From Pseudomicrostroma phylloplanum (Eukaryota; Basidiomycota; Exobasidiomycetes; Microstromatales), in contig BCHS01000004.1 of NCBI GenBank assembly GCA_039545275.1, positions 62,001-126,000 of the forward strand: a stretch of 64,000 nucleotides of DNA, written 5' to 3'. Below are positions 30,826 to 40,536 of the stretch, piece after piece. Position numbers and translations under genes: made by a program. The notes under the pieces were generated by a model. It was given only the letters and a program-made list of their open reading frames with translations, was not told where the DNA came from and ran no database searches. The stretch's first letter is position 1, and the number at the start of each line of letters is the position of its first letter.

Positions 30826-32617
30826 TCAACGTAACCGGCTTGAGCCTTGACCCAGAGGTGCAGACATGCTCTTTTCCCAACTGGCGTCGTAGTTTGAAGA
30901 GAGGCTGAAGAACATCATCGTGTAGCAGACGACCACGATCGCAATTGATCCCGCTAGCAGGGCAATGGCAATCTTCTCGTGCGCTGGGGTAGCATACGCC
31001 CTCTGGCCATCCCCTGTACCGCCGCCGCTGGTGGAATCGCCGGGGTTCTCAGTAGGCGCAGTGTCCGGGTACCGTGTGTTGTAGTCGTCGTAGAAGAGCC
31101 TCTGCAGGGAGATGTTGGATGAGTACATTGGGTAATCCTGGTGAGAGATGTTGGCAATGAAGTCCACCGTGTGGTTGGCCGGGAAACCGTAGCCGGAGTA
31201 CTGGTTTTGCTGGAAGTCCAAGACGAATTGGGCTCCCCTGTCCAAATGGTTTGCGCCCTGCCACTGAGCCGCACACGACGTTGTACCCTGCCCGTTGTCG
31301 AGAAGACCAAGACCATAGCCGACTCTACGCTGCAGGTAACGCTTAATGACGAATGCTTGGTCTGCAATGACGTCCTTTCGCGCGTACGACGTCAATTCCG
31401 TCTGATTTCCATTCAAACCATACGGCCAGGAAGTGGGAGAGGTTATTGAATCGGCAATGGGACACGAGGTATTTGTGTAGGCAAAGTTGCTCGTGAGCCA
31501 AGCCCAAGAACCGGGGTTGCCGACCCAGAAGCGCACATTGTAGTCGTAGTTCTTCGACTTCTTCAGCACTGCGTACCTCTGCGCTGCCTGTCCACCTAGA
31601 GAGTGACCGGCTACCACAATCTGGTTCAGATTGGGGAACTGCGTCTTGTCGGCAAGCATATCGGTAAAGACGTCCATGATCTCGTACGAGGTGAGCGTCT
31701 TGCTCATGACGGGCAGCTGCGTGTGGGATCCTGCTTGCCACAATTCACCTCCAAAGGCAAATTCCGTAGCGCGACCTGCACCCGCTGTGATGTCCTGAGT
31801 GGCCATGAAGACGGGTGCGAGGATGAGGACAGAATCGTTGTTGATGCCCCACGAGGCAAAGTTTGTCGCCACGACCTCCAGGGCATTGCGCATAAGATTG
31901 GCGTAGTTCCACGCATCACGAGGCTAAAGGCAAGGAGACAAGAGATGTCGCGTCAGTACATGATCACTTGCAGGAGCAGCGAGCCGCAACTTCGCCTAGG
32001 CCGAGGACCATCAGGCCGCGCCTGCTCACCTTTCCTGGCCACACGATGATTGCCCTCTTGATCTCCGAGGGTGTGTAGACATTGTTGGTAACGTAAAACG
32101 GCATGATCCCACTCCCCGACTTGTCGGAATTGTAAATGGTCAACGACCTATTCAGCACAAATCCAGGCGTGTCAGGCAACTCCTGCCATCCTCCATCCTG
32201 AGAACCATTCGTAGCTGCCGAAGTTTGGAAATAGACATTGTTGTTCCATGGCAGCTGGGATTCGTCGCCGGTGTCGGCAGTGTATGAGAAGGCGGACGCG
32301 TCTGATCCTGTGCTGTTGCCTTTGATGTAGAGCTGGTCATCGGCTTCTGTAGCGGCAGTAAAAGGGTCGGACTGCGAGAGGGCTGCGATTGCAGCCTGCA
32401 CATCTCCCGAGTCGGCTCGCCGCAAGATCTGAGCAGGGACATCGGGTTGACGTCTTGCTTGTGGTGAGTGGAGCCCAGAAAGATCACTTGCCACCGCTGA
32501 TGAGGGTAGAAGAGGCAACAGGCACAGAGAAGACGTCGCAGCGATGACCAGCAGCGTAACTATTGTCCTTGCAATGGAGTTCGACCCTGACCGGGACGAG
32601 GAGGATGCGTTTGCCAT
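30826..32617 (-). CDS. secretory alpha/beta-hydrolase with C-terminal membrane anchor
   Basis: Two exons, 32617-32030 and 31923-30826, with a 106 bp intron (GTGAGC donor, TTTAG acceptor), give 561 residues. A hydrophobic segment at about residues 15-43 (TIVTLLVIAATSSLCLLPLL) is a signal peptide or signal anchor. The lumenal or extracellular part has several N-glycosylation sequons (NGS, NRS, NQT, NHT, NIS). It has the hydrolase core: RAIIVWPGKPRDAWNYANLM, ILAPVF, and the nucleophile elbow GHSLGG with Ser304. The probable catalytic His lies in GANHLDRG. Near the C-terminus, EKIAIALLAGSIAIVVVCYTMMFF is a transmembrane helix followed by a short polar tail. The substrate is unknown; similar fungal proteins are often annotated only as alpha/beta-hydrolases. 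Topology would be type I, at the plasma membrane, vacuole or ER. Confidence 0.8.
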
Positions 32618-33716
32618 GCCAGGCGAGGATGACTAGAGCCGGATGAGAGTTAGAAAAAGAGGGTGCGAAGAGTGCTGCGACTCTAGTCTAACGAAGGAAG
32701 GAAGCTAACCTGGACCTGAACTTGATGGAGGATGAATAAGATGGATGATCGGAGAGATAGGGTAAGAGGTGAAAGAGAAAAGGCAAGGGGTGGACTGCAA
32801 AGGCTGTACAACAATCCAGCTAGGAAAGAACCTAACACTGGGATCGCGACCAGACTGATTGCCCCCTGGGAAGCAAGCAGTGGGGCTGCTGCCAGTGCCA
32901 CTTCCCGGTGTCGTCGGCGCCATCTCCGTCACACATACACACACGCCTACGCACCCACCCACACACACACACACACAGCCTCCAGTTCGGCGCCGTGTGG
33001 AACGCGAAGGGGCTCGGGGTGTTGTGCCGAGACAAGCGAGGCAGCACGCCCCCCGGCGAATCTGCCGTGTCGCCGTGTGTCCGCGTCGTCAGGCCATGAA
33101 CTCTGCCGTGCTGAGCCTGTGTGCGGCGGCGCCCCTGGTGGCCCATCGCCCCCCCCCCCCTTGCCGAAAGAAGGCAGAAGCGGCGCGCCGCCGGCATCCC
33201 CTCTGCTCCTAGGCCTGGCCGTACCCTGGGCTCCTCTGCCTGCGTTGCCTGCCAGGGGGGAAGACGCAATACAGCCACCCGCTTGCAAGATGCCGGCCAC
33301 GCGTTAAGCTCGGCAAGGCTCTGCGCCAGTCTCCCACTCACCCACCGAGCAGCAAGCAAGCAAGCGGCGGAGATACTCGATCTCGATGTCGTGCAATGCA
33401 GGAATACACACCCACCACCACCAAAAGGCATCCGTATCGCGCTCCTGGCCCGCAAAAGGGGAAAGACTCAGCTGTCAGGAGCCGGTCGAGCGATTTCCCG
33501 GCCTGCGCAACAGGAGCTTATTGATTGCTTCGATTCGCAGACAGCGGGCATTGACACGACGTGACGCAATGGACCGGGTATGGTCACTTCAGGCTCGACG
33601 GCGGTGGTGGTAGTGGTAATGGTGCTATTATAGATCTTACAACAGTGGACATGGTACAGAGCAGGACAGGAATGGGAAAAACGCGTGAACAGGAATGGTG
33701 CAACGGCTGGTCAGGT
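32618..33716. other. intergenic region between hydrolase and condensin genes
   Basis: About 1.1 kb holding the hydrolase promoter and the condensin 3' end. Simple repeats are present: an AC dinucleotide run at 32960-32977 and a run of 12 C at 33149-33160. Open frames on both strands here come from skewed composition and lack protein-like features. Confidence 0.5.
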
Positions 33717-36700
33717 TTAGAAGGAGTCGTCGCCTGCTGCTTCCTCTTCCTCCTCGTCGCTACTCTCCACGATGGCTCTTCTCCGTCCAGCACCTGCCCG
33801 AGCCGCCCGTGTAGCCTTGACAGGAGGAGCAGCGGCTGCCCCTCGTCTACCGCTTGCAGCAGCAGCAGATCTACTCTTAGCTCGGGGCGCCTCCTCCTCT
33901 TCGTCTTCTTCGCCAGCAGCTGCCGGCTCCTCGTCCTCCTCTTCTTCCTCCTCTTCCTCGCTACTCTCTGCTTTCCTCCCTCTTCGCGCTCTACCCGCTG
34001 CTGCTGCCCCTCCTCTTGCCCCTCCACGTCCAGCAGCACCCCTCGCCGCACCCTTCCCACGTCCCCTCGTAGCAGCAGCTCGCGCCGCACTAGCCTGAGC
34101 CTTGGCAGCCTTGGCCTGTCCGCCCCTCTCCAGCTCCATCTCCTCTGATCCCTTGAGATGGAACCCTTCAAGCGCAGACTCAAAGTCTTGCAGCTCCGTC
34201 TCTGATACACCAGTGGACGAGGCAGCTTTGGAGGCTCCGCCGGCTCCTCCGCCCACCTTGGAGCCGCGCGCCTTCTGGATGATCTCGACGAAGCGCTTGT
34301 ACACGTCTGGGTCGCGCACTTTATCCTGGTAGAAGGGCAGACCCTCGATGAGCTTCTTCATCGATCGCTCCGACTTGAAGGGCAAGAGCGAAAGACAGAA
34401 GGCAATGTCCCTCCACTGCCTCTCGGCGTTCGTCAGTCTGAAACGCTGGCAGAGCTTCTCAATGACATTCTCGGCTTGCTTCTCCTTGTCGATGAAGGTG
34501 AAGATGAAGCGCATCGTCCGCTCGAACGTCTCTTCATCCACAGCATGCTTGCCGATGCTCAGATGGGAGATAATGTCGGGCAAGTTGTTGTACACTGCAT
34601 TCTCCTTTGTCGCCAGCTCCGAGAAGAAGAGCTTCGCAAGGTTGGACACGCGTGCTTCCGGGTCCTCGAGACACTTGGCCATCTCTCCTAGTTGACCCTT
34701 GACTTTGATCATACCGTTCAAGATCAAGTGGGTCAGCACCATGAGCGTGTGCTTCTTGACTCCTAGGTCCTTGTCGTTGAGCCCGGCGTACAGTCGATCC
34801 GAGTCTGCATCGACCAGATTGCCGAAGCACACAGCAATGTCTCCTAGAGCAATGACGACGTTGGAGCGGGTTGTGGGGTCCGAAGAAGTGCTGAGGATGT
34901 GTAGCAGAAGAGCAAGATGGCGCTCGCAGAACTTGGAAGAGACGCACATGAACTTGCACAGCGTCAGGACTGCTGCCCGTCGTAAGTGGTCCGAGGTGTA
35001 GCTCTTCGGGTTGCTCGCAATGTGAACCACAAAGGGACCGAAGAGAGCCAGCAGGGACCGACCGCCGAAGAGTAGCTCTTCTTCTCGGACCTGTCCCATG
35101 GTCTCCCCGACTTCGTCTTCGACATTGCCGGCCACTTGCTCCAGCTCGTCTCCTTCGGCTTCATCAGCGGCATTCTTGTCGGCACCTCCACCCTTGCCTT
35201 TGGTACCCGCTTTGCCTCCCTTCTTGCCGCGCCCGCCAGTCGCTGCAGCGATTGCATTGTCGCCTCCCTTGGCAGCGTTCTCCTGCGACGCCTTTCTGCG
35301 CTTGTACTCCCTCTCCACCGATTCAAGGTAGACAATCTGCTTGAGCGCCACGTGCCCTACCACAAAGACCATCTGTGCAAGGAGGAAAGCCGACGCCGAA
35401 GAGCCGAGAGCGGGATGAGAGGAGCTCACGTTGGGCTGTTGACTTTCTCCATCTCCTGGTGAAGAAGCACGATCCGCCCTCGTCTCGCCTTCCTTCGCGC
35501 CGAAGACTTGCAGCATGAACCACTTGACAATGTCACCGCACAGACGGTCGGGCTGCTCTCCGAGCTCGTAAATGACCTGGATGCAGTTCTCAGCGAGCGA
35601 GAACCATTCGCCCTTCTTGTCTTCCTTGCCGGCCTCGTCAGCGAGACCAGCCGATAGGACGGCGGCCCGCAGCTTGGCGAACATAGGGTGCGTCATTGGG
35701 AAGCGGGTACGCTGGTCAGAGAGAGCGCCTTTGACTTTCTTGGCGGACCCGCCAACCCTTCCGAGGGCAATCACAGTCCACTTTGCAAGGACGGGGTCCG
35801 CTTTGCCAAGCGGTCCAAGACCAACGCCAAGTAGCACGTCGATCTTGTCCTGCACGATCTGCCTACGGCTTGCGGCAAGCATACTAAGGATGATGATAGC
35901 ACCTCTTCGTTGACTCCTCTGGATCTTCTTGCCAGCTGGAGTGGCATAGACTGCCCAGAGTCGGTCCACCACCTCGAGAGGAATCAGCTTCTCTCCGCTC
36001 ATTGTCGAGAGGAGCTCTTCCAGTGAGGTGAGCTCCGCGAGGGTAGCACCTTGAGTACGCTGCACCAGATTGCGAGCAATGAGTCCGATGTTCTCCTTCT
36101 CGCTCAGATGGTCCAGTGGTGAGAAGTACAGACTGGTGTACACCTCAACTAGACGCCCTTTGATGCTCCTGGGTGCTGTACTGGGTCCACTGGCTCCGCC
36201 ATCTCGCTCTTCTGCACCAGCAGCTCCAGTGACTCCTCCGGCTGTAGGCTCAACCATGACGTTGTCCTTCATCCAGACCAGGTGCACCATCCTTCGCATG
36301 CCCTGTTCCGCGCCAGGAAGCTTGTACTCGGCAGCGATACGGAAGAAGTCCATGGCTTCAAGGGCCTCACCCTTGTTCGAGGAGAAAAGGAGCTCCTCGA
36401 GGGTAGGCATTGAAGCGGAAAGAGACTCAATGAAGGAGAGAGCATCAGCATAGTAGCGATATGTGAGGCGAAGACGGTTGAGCGTCTCCAGATCTTGAGG
36501 CGAGAGCTGAGCGGAGAGCTGCTCGACATTGATGGGCTTGCGCCCCGCTGACTTGCGAGGTCGACGCTTTGCTGTCGCATCAGCAGCCTCGGTCTCGTCC
36601 GCGTCATCTTGTTCCTCCTCTTCGTCTTCTTCGAGGTCTTCGCCCTCTTCATCCACAGGCAGCTCTATGCTCCCACCCAGCTCCTGCATCTTCTTTTGGA

Positions 36701-38312
36701 TCTCCTCTACTCGTGTCCTCCACTCTCTCTCTTCTAGCTCTCCTCCATGCATGAGGCCATAGGGGTGAGTCAGGACCAACCGAGCGAGTAGAGTGATAGC
36801 TGCCTTCCTTGCAGACGACGACTTGTCCTTAAGCGCCCTCTGCGTGAGGGACAAAAGTCGTGTCCTTTGTGCGGGGAATTTGGCGGGGAGGTCACACAGA
36901 CGAGCACAGATGTTGAGCACCTTGACTCGGACATAGGAGTTGACGTCGAGGAAGCGCTCCATCAGAATCTTCCAGAAGCCTTCGATCTGGCGCTTGCGTA
37001 CTTCCTCCGAAGTCTCGCGGATCTCTCCGTCTATGTGTGCCACAGATGCATCGGGGTCACGTCCACCTCCTTGACTAGCAGTGTTGGGCAGCTGATCATC
37101 GGTCAGTACCAAGTCTCTGATGAGCAGGTAGAAGATTTCGATGAGAGCGTTTCGTAGAGGGTAGGCCTCCGAATCGATGAGCTTCTGCAAAAGAGGGATC
37201 GTCTTGAAAGTCGTCCTTGGGTTGGTCTCTGTGAAGGCGACGAGGAAGCGAGCAAAGGAACGGGGAATCTTGTTCTCCATGCTGGCCGTCATTGCCAGTC
37301 CGCCGCCACCCGAGGAGAACTCTCGATTTGCGATCTCTACCAGAAGCTCTTCTGCAAGTCGAGGAGAGTCGTACTCCAGGCGAAGCAGTGTGAGCAGCTG
37401 GGCAACAGCCTCGGGCAGATGGTCGTGATACTGCAACATCTGTAGCAGCATTGGCTGGACAGTCTGGGCTTGGCCATGACGCTTGACGGACAAGCATGTG
37501 ATTTGGAAGACATGAGTCTTGATATCGGCATTTGCCTTCAGATTGGACTCGCGGTCGAGGAGTGCAAGACTGGGCCGGAGGAAAGCAGATAGCAGGCTCT
37601 CGCGAGGTGTGGGGAGAGGGTAGAAGAGCGTGGAGGGGAATACCTGGAGGAACTTCGAGGTGACTTGCAGCAGCGATGGGAGCAGAACTGTGGTCCAGGG
37701 GAAGCTTGAAGGGGAACTCGAGCTACCGGCTGAACCTCCTGATGCTGCTTTCTTTCCTCTGCCTTTGGCCTTTGGTACGGCCCCACCTGCGCCAGACCCG
37801 GAAGCCGAGGCTGTGTTGGCTACATTGTCTGCCATGATCAGCAGCCAGTTCACCAGGAACGCCCACATCTCGAGTGGCTCGCAATACATCTTTCGCAATT
37901 CCTCGGGGGTATAGCCATCTTCGTCGTCACTATCATCGAGCATGGTCCCGGTCCGGTGACCCGTACTGACCAGCTCTGCATCCCTCTTGACCGCTGTGAT
38001 AAGCTGTGCAAAGGCGGAGGTGATGCCATCTGCCACTTTGCTCCGAGCATTGTCCTCGAGGCTCTCAAAGTACTTGAGTACCGTGCGCAGGTTGTTCCAG
38101 AGGTCTTGTTCTCTCGGCAGCTCTTCTGGCCTAGTGAGGGCGAGCTGGTCTATGAGATTGTTCAGGAGCGCGTTTTGCTCGGCGGTGGATAGCGTTGACA
38201 CATCAATCTCATCTGAGGAGATGCGGTACGAGGACGGAGAAGCGGCGTCCAAGCCATCGAGTTCTGCCGCGAGGTCGAAGTGTGTGTGCGTACGGAAGGG
38301 AGAGTCGTCCAT
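33717..38312 (-). CDS. condensin complex HEAT subunit 1 (Cnd1/Ycs4/CAP-D2)
   Basis: One exon of 1531 codons plus stop. The frame is open to 38672, but the only ATG is 38312 (MDDSPFRTHTHFDL). The N-terminal region (LSTAEQNALLNNLIDQLALT, LWNNLRTVLKYFESL) matches the condensin subunit 1 N-terminal domain. HEAT repeats fill the middle (FLDVNSYVRVKVLNICARL, SSARKAAITLLARLVLTHPY). The conserved Cnd1 block lies near 34560-34990: LTLCKFMCVSSKFCERHLAL, TTRSNVVIALGDIAVCFGNL and VKKHTLMVLTHLILNGMIKV. With SMC2/SMC4, kleisin Brn1 and Ycg1 it compacts mitotic chromosomes. The last about 150 residues are a basic Ala/Arg/Gly-rich region and acidic Ser-Glu clusters ending in SSDEEEEE, long for the family. 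Those SSDEEE motifs resemble CK2 sites. An unrelated KGKGGGADK/KGGKAGTKGKG insertion sits mid-protein. Confidence 0.92.
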   Translation of the reverse strand: MDDSPFRTHTHFDLAAELDGLDAASPSSYRISSDEIDVSTLSTAEQNALLNNLIDQLALTRPEELPREQDLWNNLRTVLKYFESLEDNARSKVADGITSAFAQLITAVKRDAELVSTGHRTGTMLDDSDDEDGYTPEELRKMYCEPLEMWAFLVNWLLIMADNVANTASASGSGAGGAVPKAKGRGKKAASGGSAGSSSSPSSFPWTTVLLPSLLQVTSKFLQVFPSTLFYPLPTPRESLLSAFLRPSLALLDRESNLKANADIKTHVFQITCLSVKRHGQAQTVQPMLLQMLQYHDHLPEAVAQLLTLLRLEYDSPRLAEELLVEIANREFSSGGGGLAMTASMENKIPRSFARFLVAFTETNPRTTFKTIPLLQKLIDSEAYPLRNALIEIFYLLIRDLVLTDDQLPNTASQGGGRDPDASVAHIDGEIRETSEEVRKRQIEGFWKILMERFLDVNSYVRVKVLNICARLCDLPAKFPAQRTRLLSLTQRALKDKSSSARKAAITLLARLVLTHPYGLMHGGELEEREWRTRVEEIQKKMQELGGSIELPVDEEGEDLEEDEEEEQDDADETEAADATAKRRPRKSAGRKPINVEQLSAQLSPQDLETLNRLRLTYRYYADALSFIESLSASMPTLEELLFSSNKGEALEAMDFFRIAAEYKLPGAEQGMRRMVHLVWMKDNVMVEPTAGGVTGAAGAEERDGGASGPSTAPRSIKGRLVEVYTSLYFSPLDHLSEKENIGLIARNLVQRTQGATLAELTSLEELLSTMSGEKLIPLEVVDRLWAVYATPAGKKIQRSQRRGAIIILSMLAASRRQIVQDKIDVLLGVGLGPLGKADPVLAKWTVIALGRVGGSAKKVKGALSDQRTRFPMTHPMFAKLRAAVLSAGLADEAGKEDKKGEWFSLAENCIQVIYELGEQPDRLCGDIVKWFMLQVFGAKEGETRADRASSPGDGESQQPNVSSSHPALGSSASAFLLAQMVFVVGHVALKQIVYLESVEREYKRRKASQENAAKGGDNAIAAATGGRGKKGGKAGTKGKGGGADKNAADEAEGDELEQVAGNVEDEVGETMGQVREEELLFGGRSLLALFGPFVVHIASNPKSYTSDHLRRAAVLTLCKFMCVSSKFCERHLALLLHILSTSSDPTTRSNVVIALGDIAVCFGNLVDADSDRLYAGLNDKDLGVKKHTLMVLTHLILNGMIKVKGQLGEMAKCLEDPEARVSNLAKLFFSELATKENAVYNNLPDIISHLSIGKHAVDEETFERTMRFIFTFIDKEKQAENVIEKLCQRFRLTNAERQWRDIAFCLSLLPFKSERSMKKLIEGLPFYQDKVRDPDVYKRFVEIIQKARGSKVGGGAGGASKAASSTGVSETELQDFESALEGFHLKGSEEMELERGGQAKAAKAQASAARAAATRGRGKGAARGAAGRGGARGGAAAAGRARRGRKAESSEEEEEEEEDEEPAAAGEEDEEEEAPRAKSRSAAAASGRRGAAAAPPVKATRAARAGAGRRRAIVESSDEEEEEAAGDDSF

Positions 38313-38716
38313 GGCGGCCAGAGCCGGAGGGACGATCTGAGCGGGCCGGCTCGAGGGTAAGAGAGAGAGGTAGAGACCGATAAAGGGTGGTGTATCGAGG
38401 CAGGCTCTATATGCGGGTAGAGGAAGGACGTCGACGTGTTGGTCTATGTGGATTGGCGGTGGTGTTGGTTGCGCCTGTTGTCTGCCCGTCCGTGTGTGTA
38501 TGTGTCCGTGGGTGTGTGTCTCGCGTTTCCGTCGAGACACGTGGGCGGCAGAGCGGAGCGGAAGCAGACGAGGCGGAGCGAAGCAACACAACGGAGACAG
38601 ACGTACACGTAGGAACAAAGCTCTCAGGTCCAAGCACGGCCGACTCTTGCCTTTCCCTCCCCCTGTGTACACATCGACGACTCCATACTCAAGCTCTCAG
38701 AGCCTTCTTCATCGCG
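38313..38716. promoter_or_regulatory. bidirectional promoter region, condensin subunit / SEC62
   Basis: 404 bp separate the two divergent start codons, so both promoters must lie here. A GT-rich patch (GTGTGTATGTGTCCGTGGGTGT region) sits at 38494-38518. No TATA box is obvious. The assignment rests on position only. Confidence 0.5.
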
Positions 38717-39935
38717 ATGGTAAGTAGCATGACAAGAATGACCAGAGCTTCGTTGGTCCGAATCTGGCTGTTGGGTCTCCCCCCTCTCACCTCCCTCGCT
38801 GGCCCCTTCTTTCCTTGCAGGAGCAACAAACGAATGCCCCGCCCGAAGCTCGTGCCATTGCCGTCTTTCTGCGCAACTCCTCCTTGGTACCCGTCAGGAA
38901 CGGTATCCTCGGCGGCACTCGCTACCCCTACTTTCACGGCACGCGCGCCGTAGCTGCCCTACTCTCTCCTTCGTATGCCAAGCTAGCTTCCAAGGCCAAG
39001 CTACCCTTGCCCATTCCACAGGACGAGGAAGACGCAGAGAGGATCCTGCATGGCATCTTGCCCTTTGCATTCTTCTTGAGGGTGGAGAGAGGAGAGCAGG
39101 TGGGACTGCAGAAGAAGAAGGAAGGAGGACTGACTGAGAGGTTGAGAGAATTGAAGGTGGTGCAGCAGCAGATGTTCAAGAAGGAGATGGTGAGTTGGCG
39201 TCGTAATTCGGAGAGAGCGACGAGAGCGACTTTGATATCGATGATCAGGACAAAGCGCTGATTGTGCTGACTCCTCTATCCACTTCGCTGCCGTTTATCT
39301 GCCGCCAGCACTACGCCTTCTTCTTCGAAGGATCGCAACTACGTGTCCAGCTCATGGGACTGGGAATGGTCGTCATCCTCCTGGCCGCCGTGATGTTCCC
39401 CCTGTGGCCGCCGATCATGCGTCTGGGTGTATGGTACCTGTCCATCGGAGCTCTAGGCATCATCGCACTCTTCTTTGCCATTGCCATGGTCCGGCTCGTC
39501 TTGTGGGCAGCAACTGCTGTCTTTGGCAGAGGGTGGTGGCTGTTCCCCAACCTCTTTGCTGACGTTGGCTTCGTGAGTAGTACAGGACTGTACACTCTGG
39601 AGAGACACAATGAAGCTGACCTCTGCAATCGTTCCATCTCCTCCTCTCCCCTCTAGGTCGACTCCTTCATTCCCCTGTGGGACTGGGACGTGCCTGCCGC
39701 ACCCAAGAAGGCAAAGAAGGCCAAGTCTCAGCCGCAAATAGAGGGTGGGAAAAAGTCATCAAAGGCGCCGGCCGCGATCAAGGCTGCAGCAGGCAAGGGC
39801 GAGTCAGGTGTGTCATCGAAGGCGGGTTCGGGTACTAGCACGCCTGCCAAGGGCAATGGCACAGTCAGCGAGGTGGCTGCTCCTCCAGCGGCGAAGGTGA
39901 AGAGGGAGTCAGACCAGCTGGGTGACTTGGATTGA
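38717..39935 (+). CDS. SEC62: ER translocation protein SEC62
   Basis: Four exons: 38717-38719 (the ATG alone), 38821-39189, 39309-39572 and 39657-39935. All junctions are phase 0 and give 304 residues. The N-terminal cytosolic domain reads PEARAIAVFLRNSSLVPVRN, then RYPYFHGTRAVAALLS and GILPFAFFLRVERGEQ, the Sec62 pattern. Two transmembrane helices follow (VVILLAAVMFPLWPPIMRLG and GALGIIALFFAIAMVRLVLW). The typical FPNLFADVGFVDSFIPLWDW segment then leads into a long Lys/Ala-rich cytosolic tail ending LGDLD. Sec62, with Sec63, supports post-translational translocation through Sec61. The initiator codon standing alone in exon 1 is supported by a strong GTAAGT donor immediately after ATG and a TTGCAG acceptor 101 bp on; exon 2 has no ATG before the conserved domain. 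Divergent from the condensin gene. Confidence 0.9.
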
Positions 39936-40536
39936 GAGATCAAGCAGTCATTATTGCACCAAGGCAGAGGAAGACTCGGGCCGGACACGGGTCTGCAGAG
40001 GCAGCACTTGACCGGAGCTACTGCAAGGGCGTCTACTTGTCTGGGGAAGTCGAATAAGACGTTGGCCTGCGCTCGTCCGGAGAGGCTGCCAGCATGTCAC
40101 TGTGTCCTCTTCTCCATTCATGTATTCATGTATCGACCCTCCCCCCCGCTAAGAGCGCTCATCGTCGTCGGCTGTGATCGGATCGTGGCGTCGTTGTCCA
40201 GACGGAAGTGACGGTGGAATGCGGGAAGAAGTGGGAATCTTCCCCGCGCGGCCGAGGCGGAGTGAGGGACAGGGACAGGGACAGGCCAGGCGGGCCAAGC
40301 AGGGCAAGCAGGCAGGCAGGATGCGGGCGAGGCGAGGCGAGGCGAGGCAGGCCAGGGCGTGGGTTGGACGTTGAAGCCATTTGCAACGGACTAAGTGTCT
40401 CCACCACCAGCAGCGTCACTCCCTCCTCCCCACAAGTACCACCATCATCATACCCTGCAACACCTCTACCACCTCTCACTCTCTCGGCTCCTACGCTCCA
40501 CTTCCCTGAGACCCCGTCCTCCTACCCACTCACGTC
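39936..40536. other. intergenic region upstream of KGD2
   Basis: 601 bp holding the SEC62 3' end and the KGD2 promoter. It carries short tandem repeats: GGGACA units at 40266-40285 and GCGAG units at 40326-40348. No gene is supported. Confidence 0.5.

Noticed and set aside
32960..33160. AC and poly-C runs as telomere-like or recombination sites
   Set aside because: They are short simple repeats without a telomeric unit, array structure or neighbouring subtelomeric genes.
38313..38672. Upstream extension of the condensin reading frame
   Set aside because: The extension has no ATG (its first codon is GTG) and is composed of repeat-like His/Thr and Arg-rich sequence; family similarity begins after ATG 38312.
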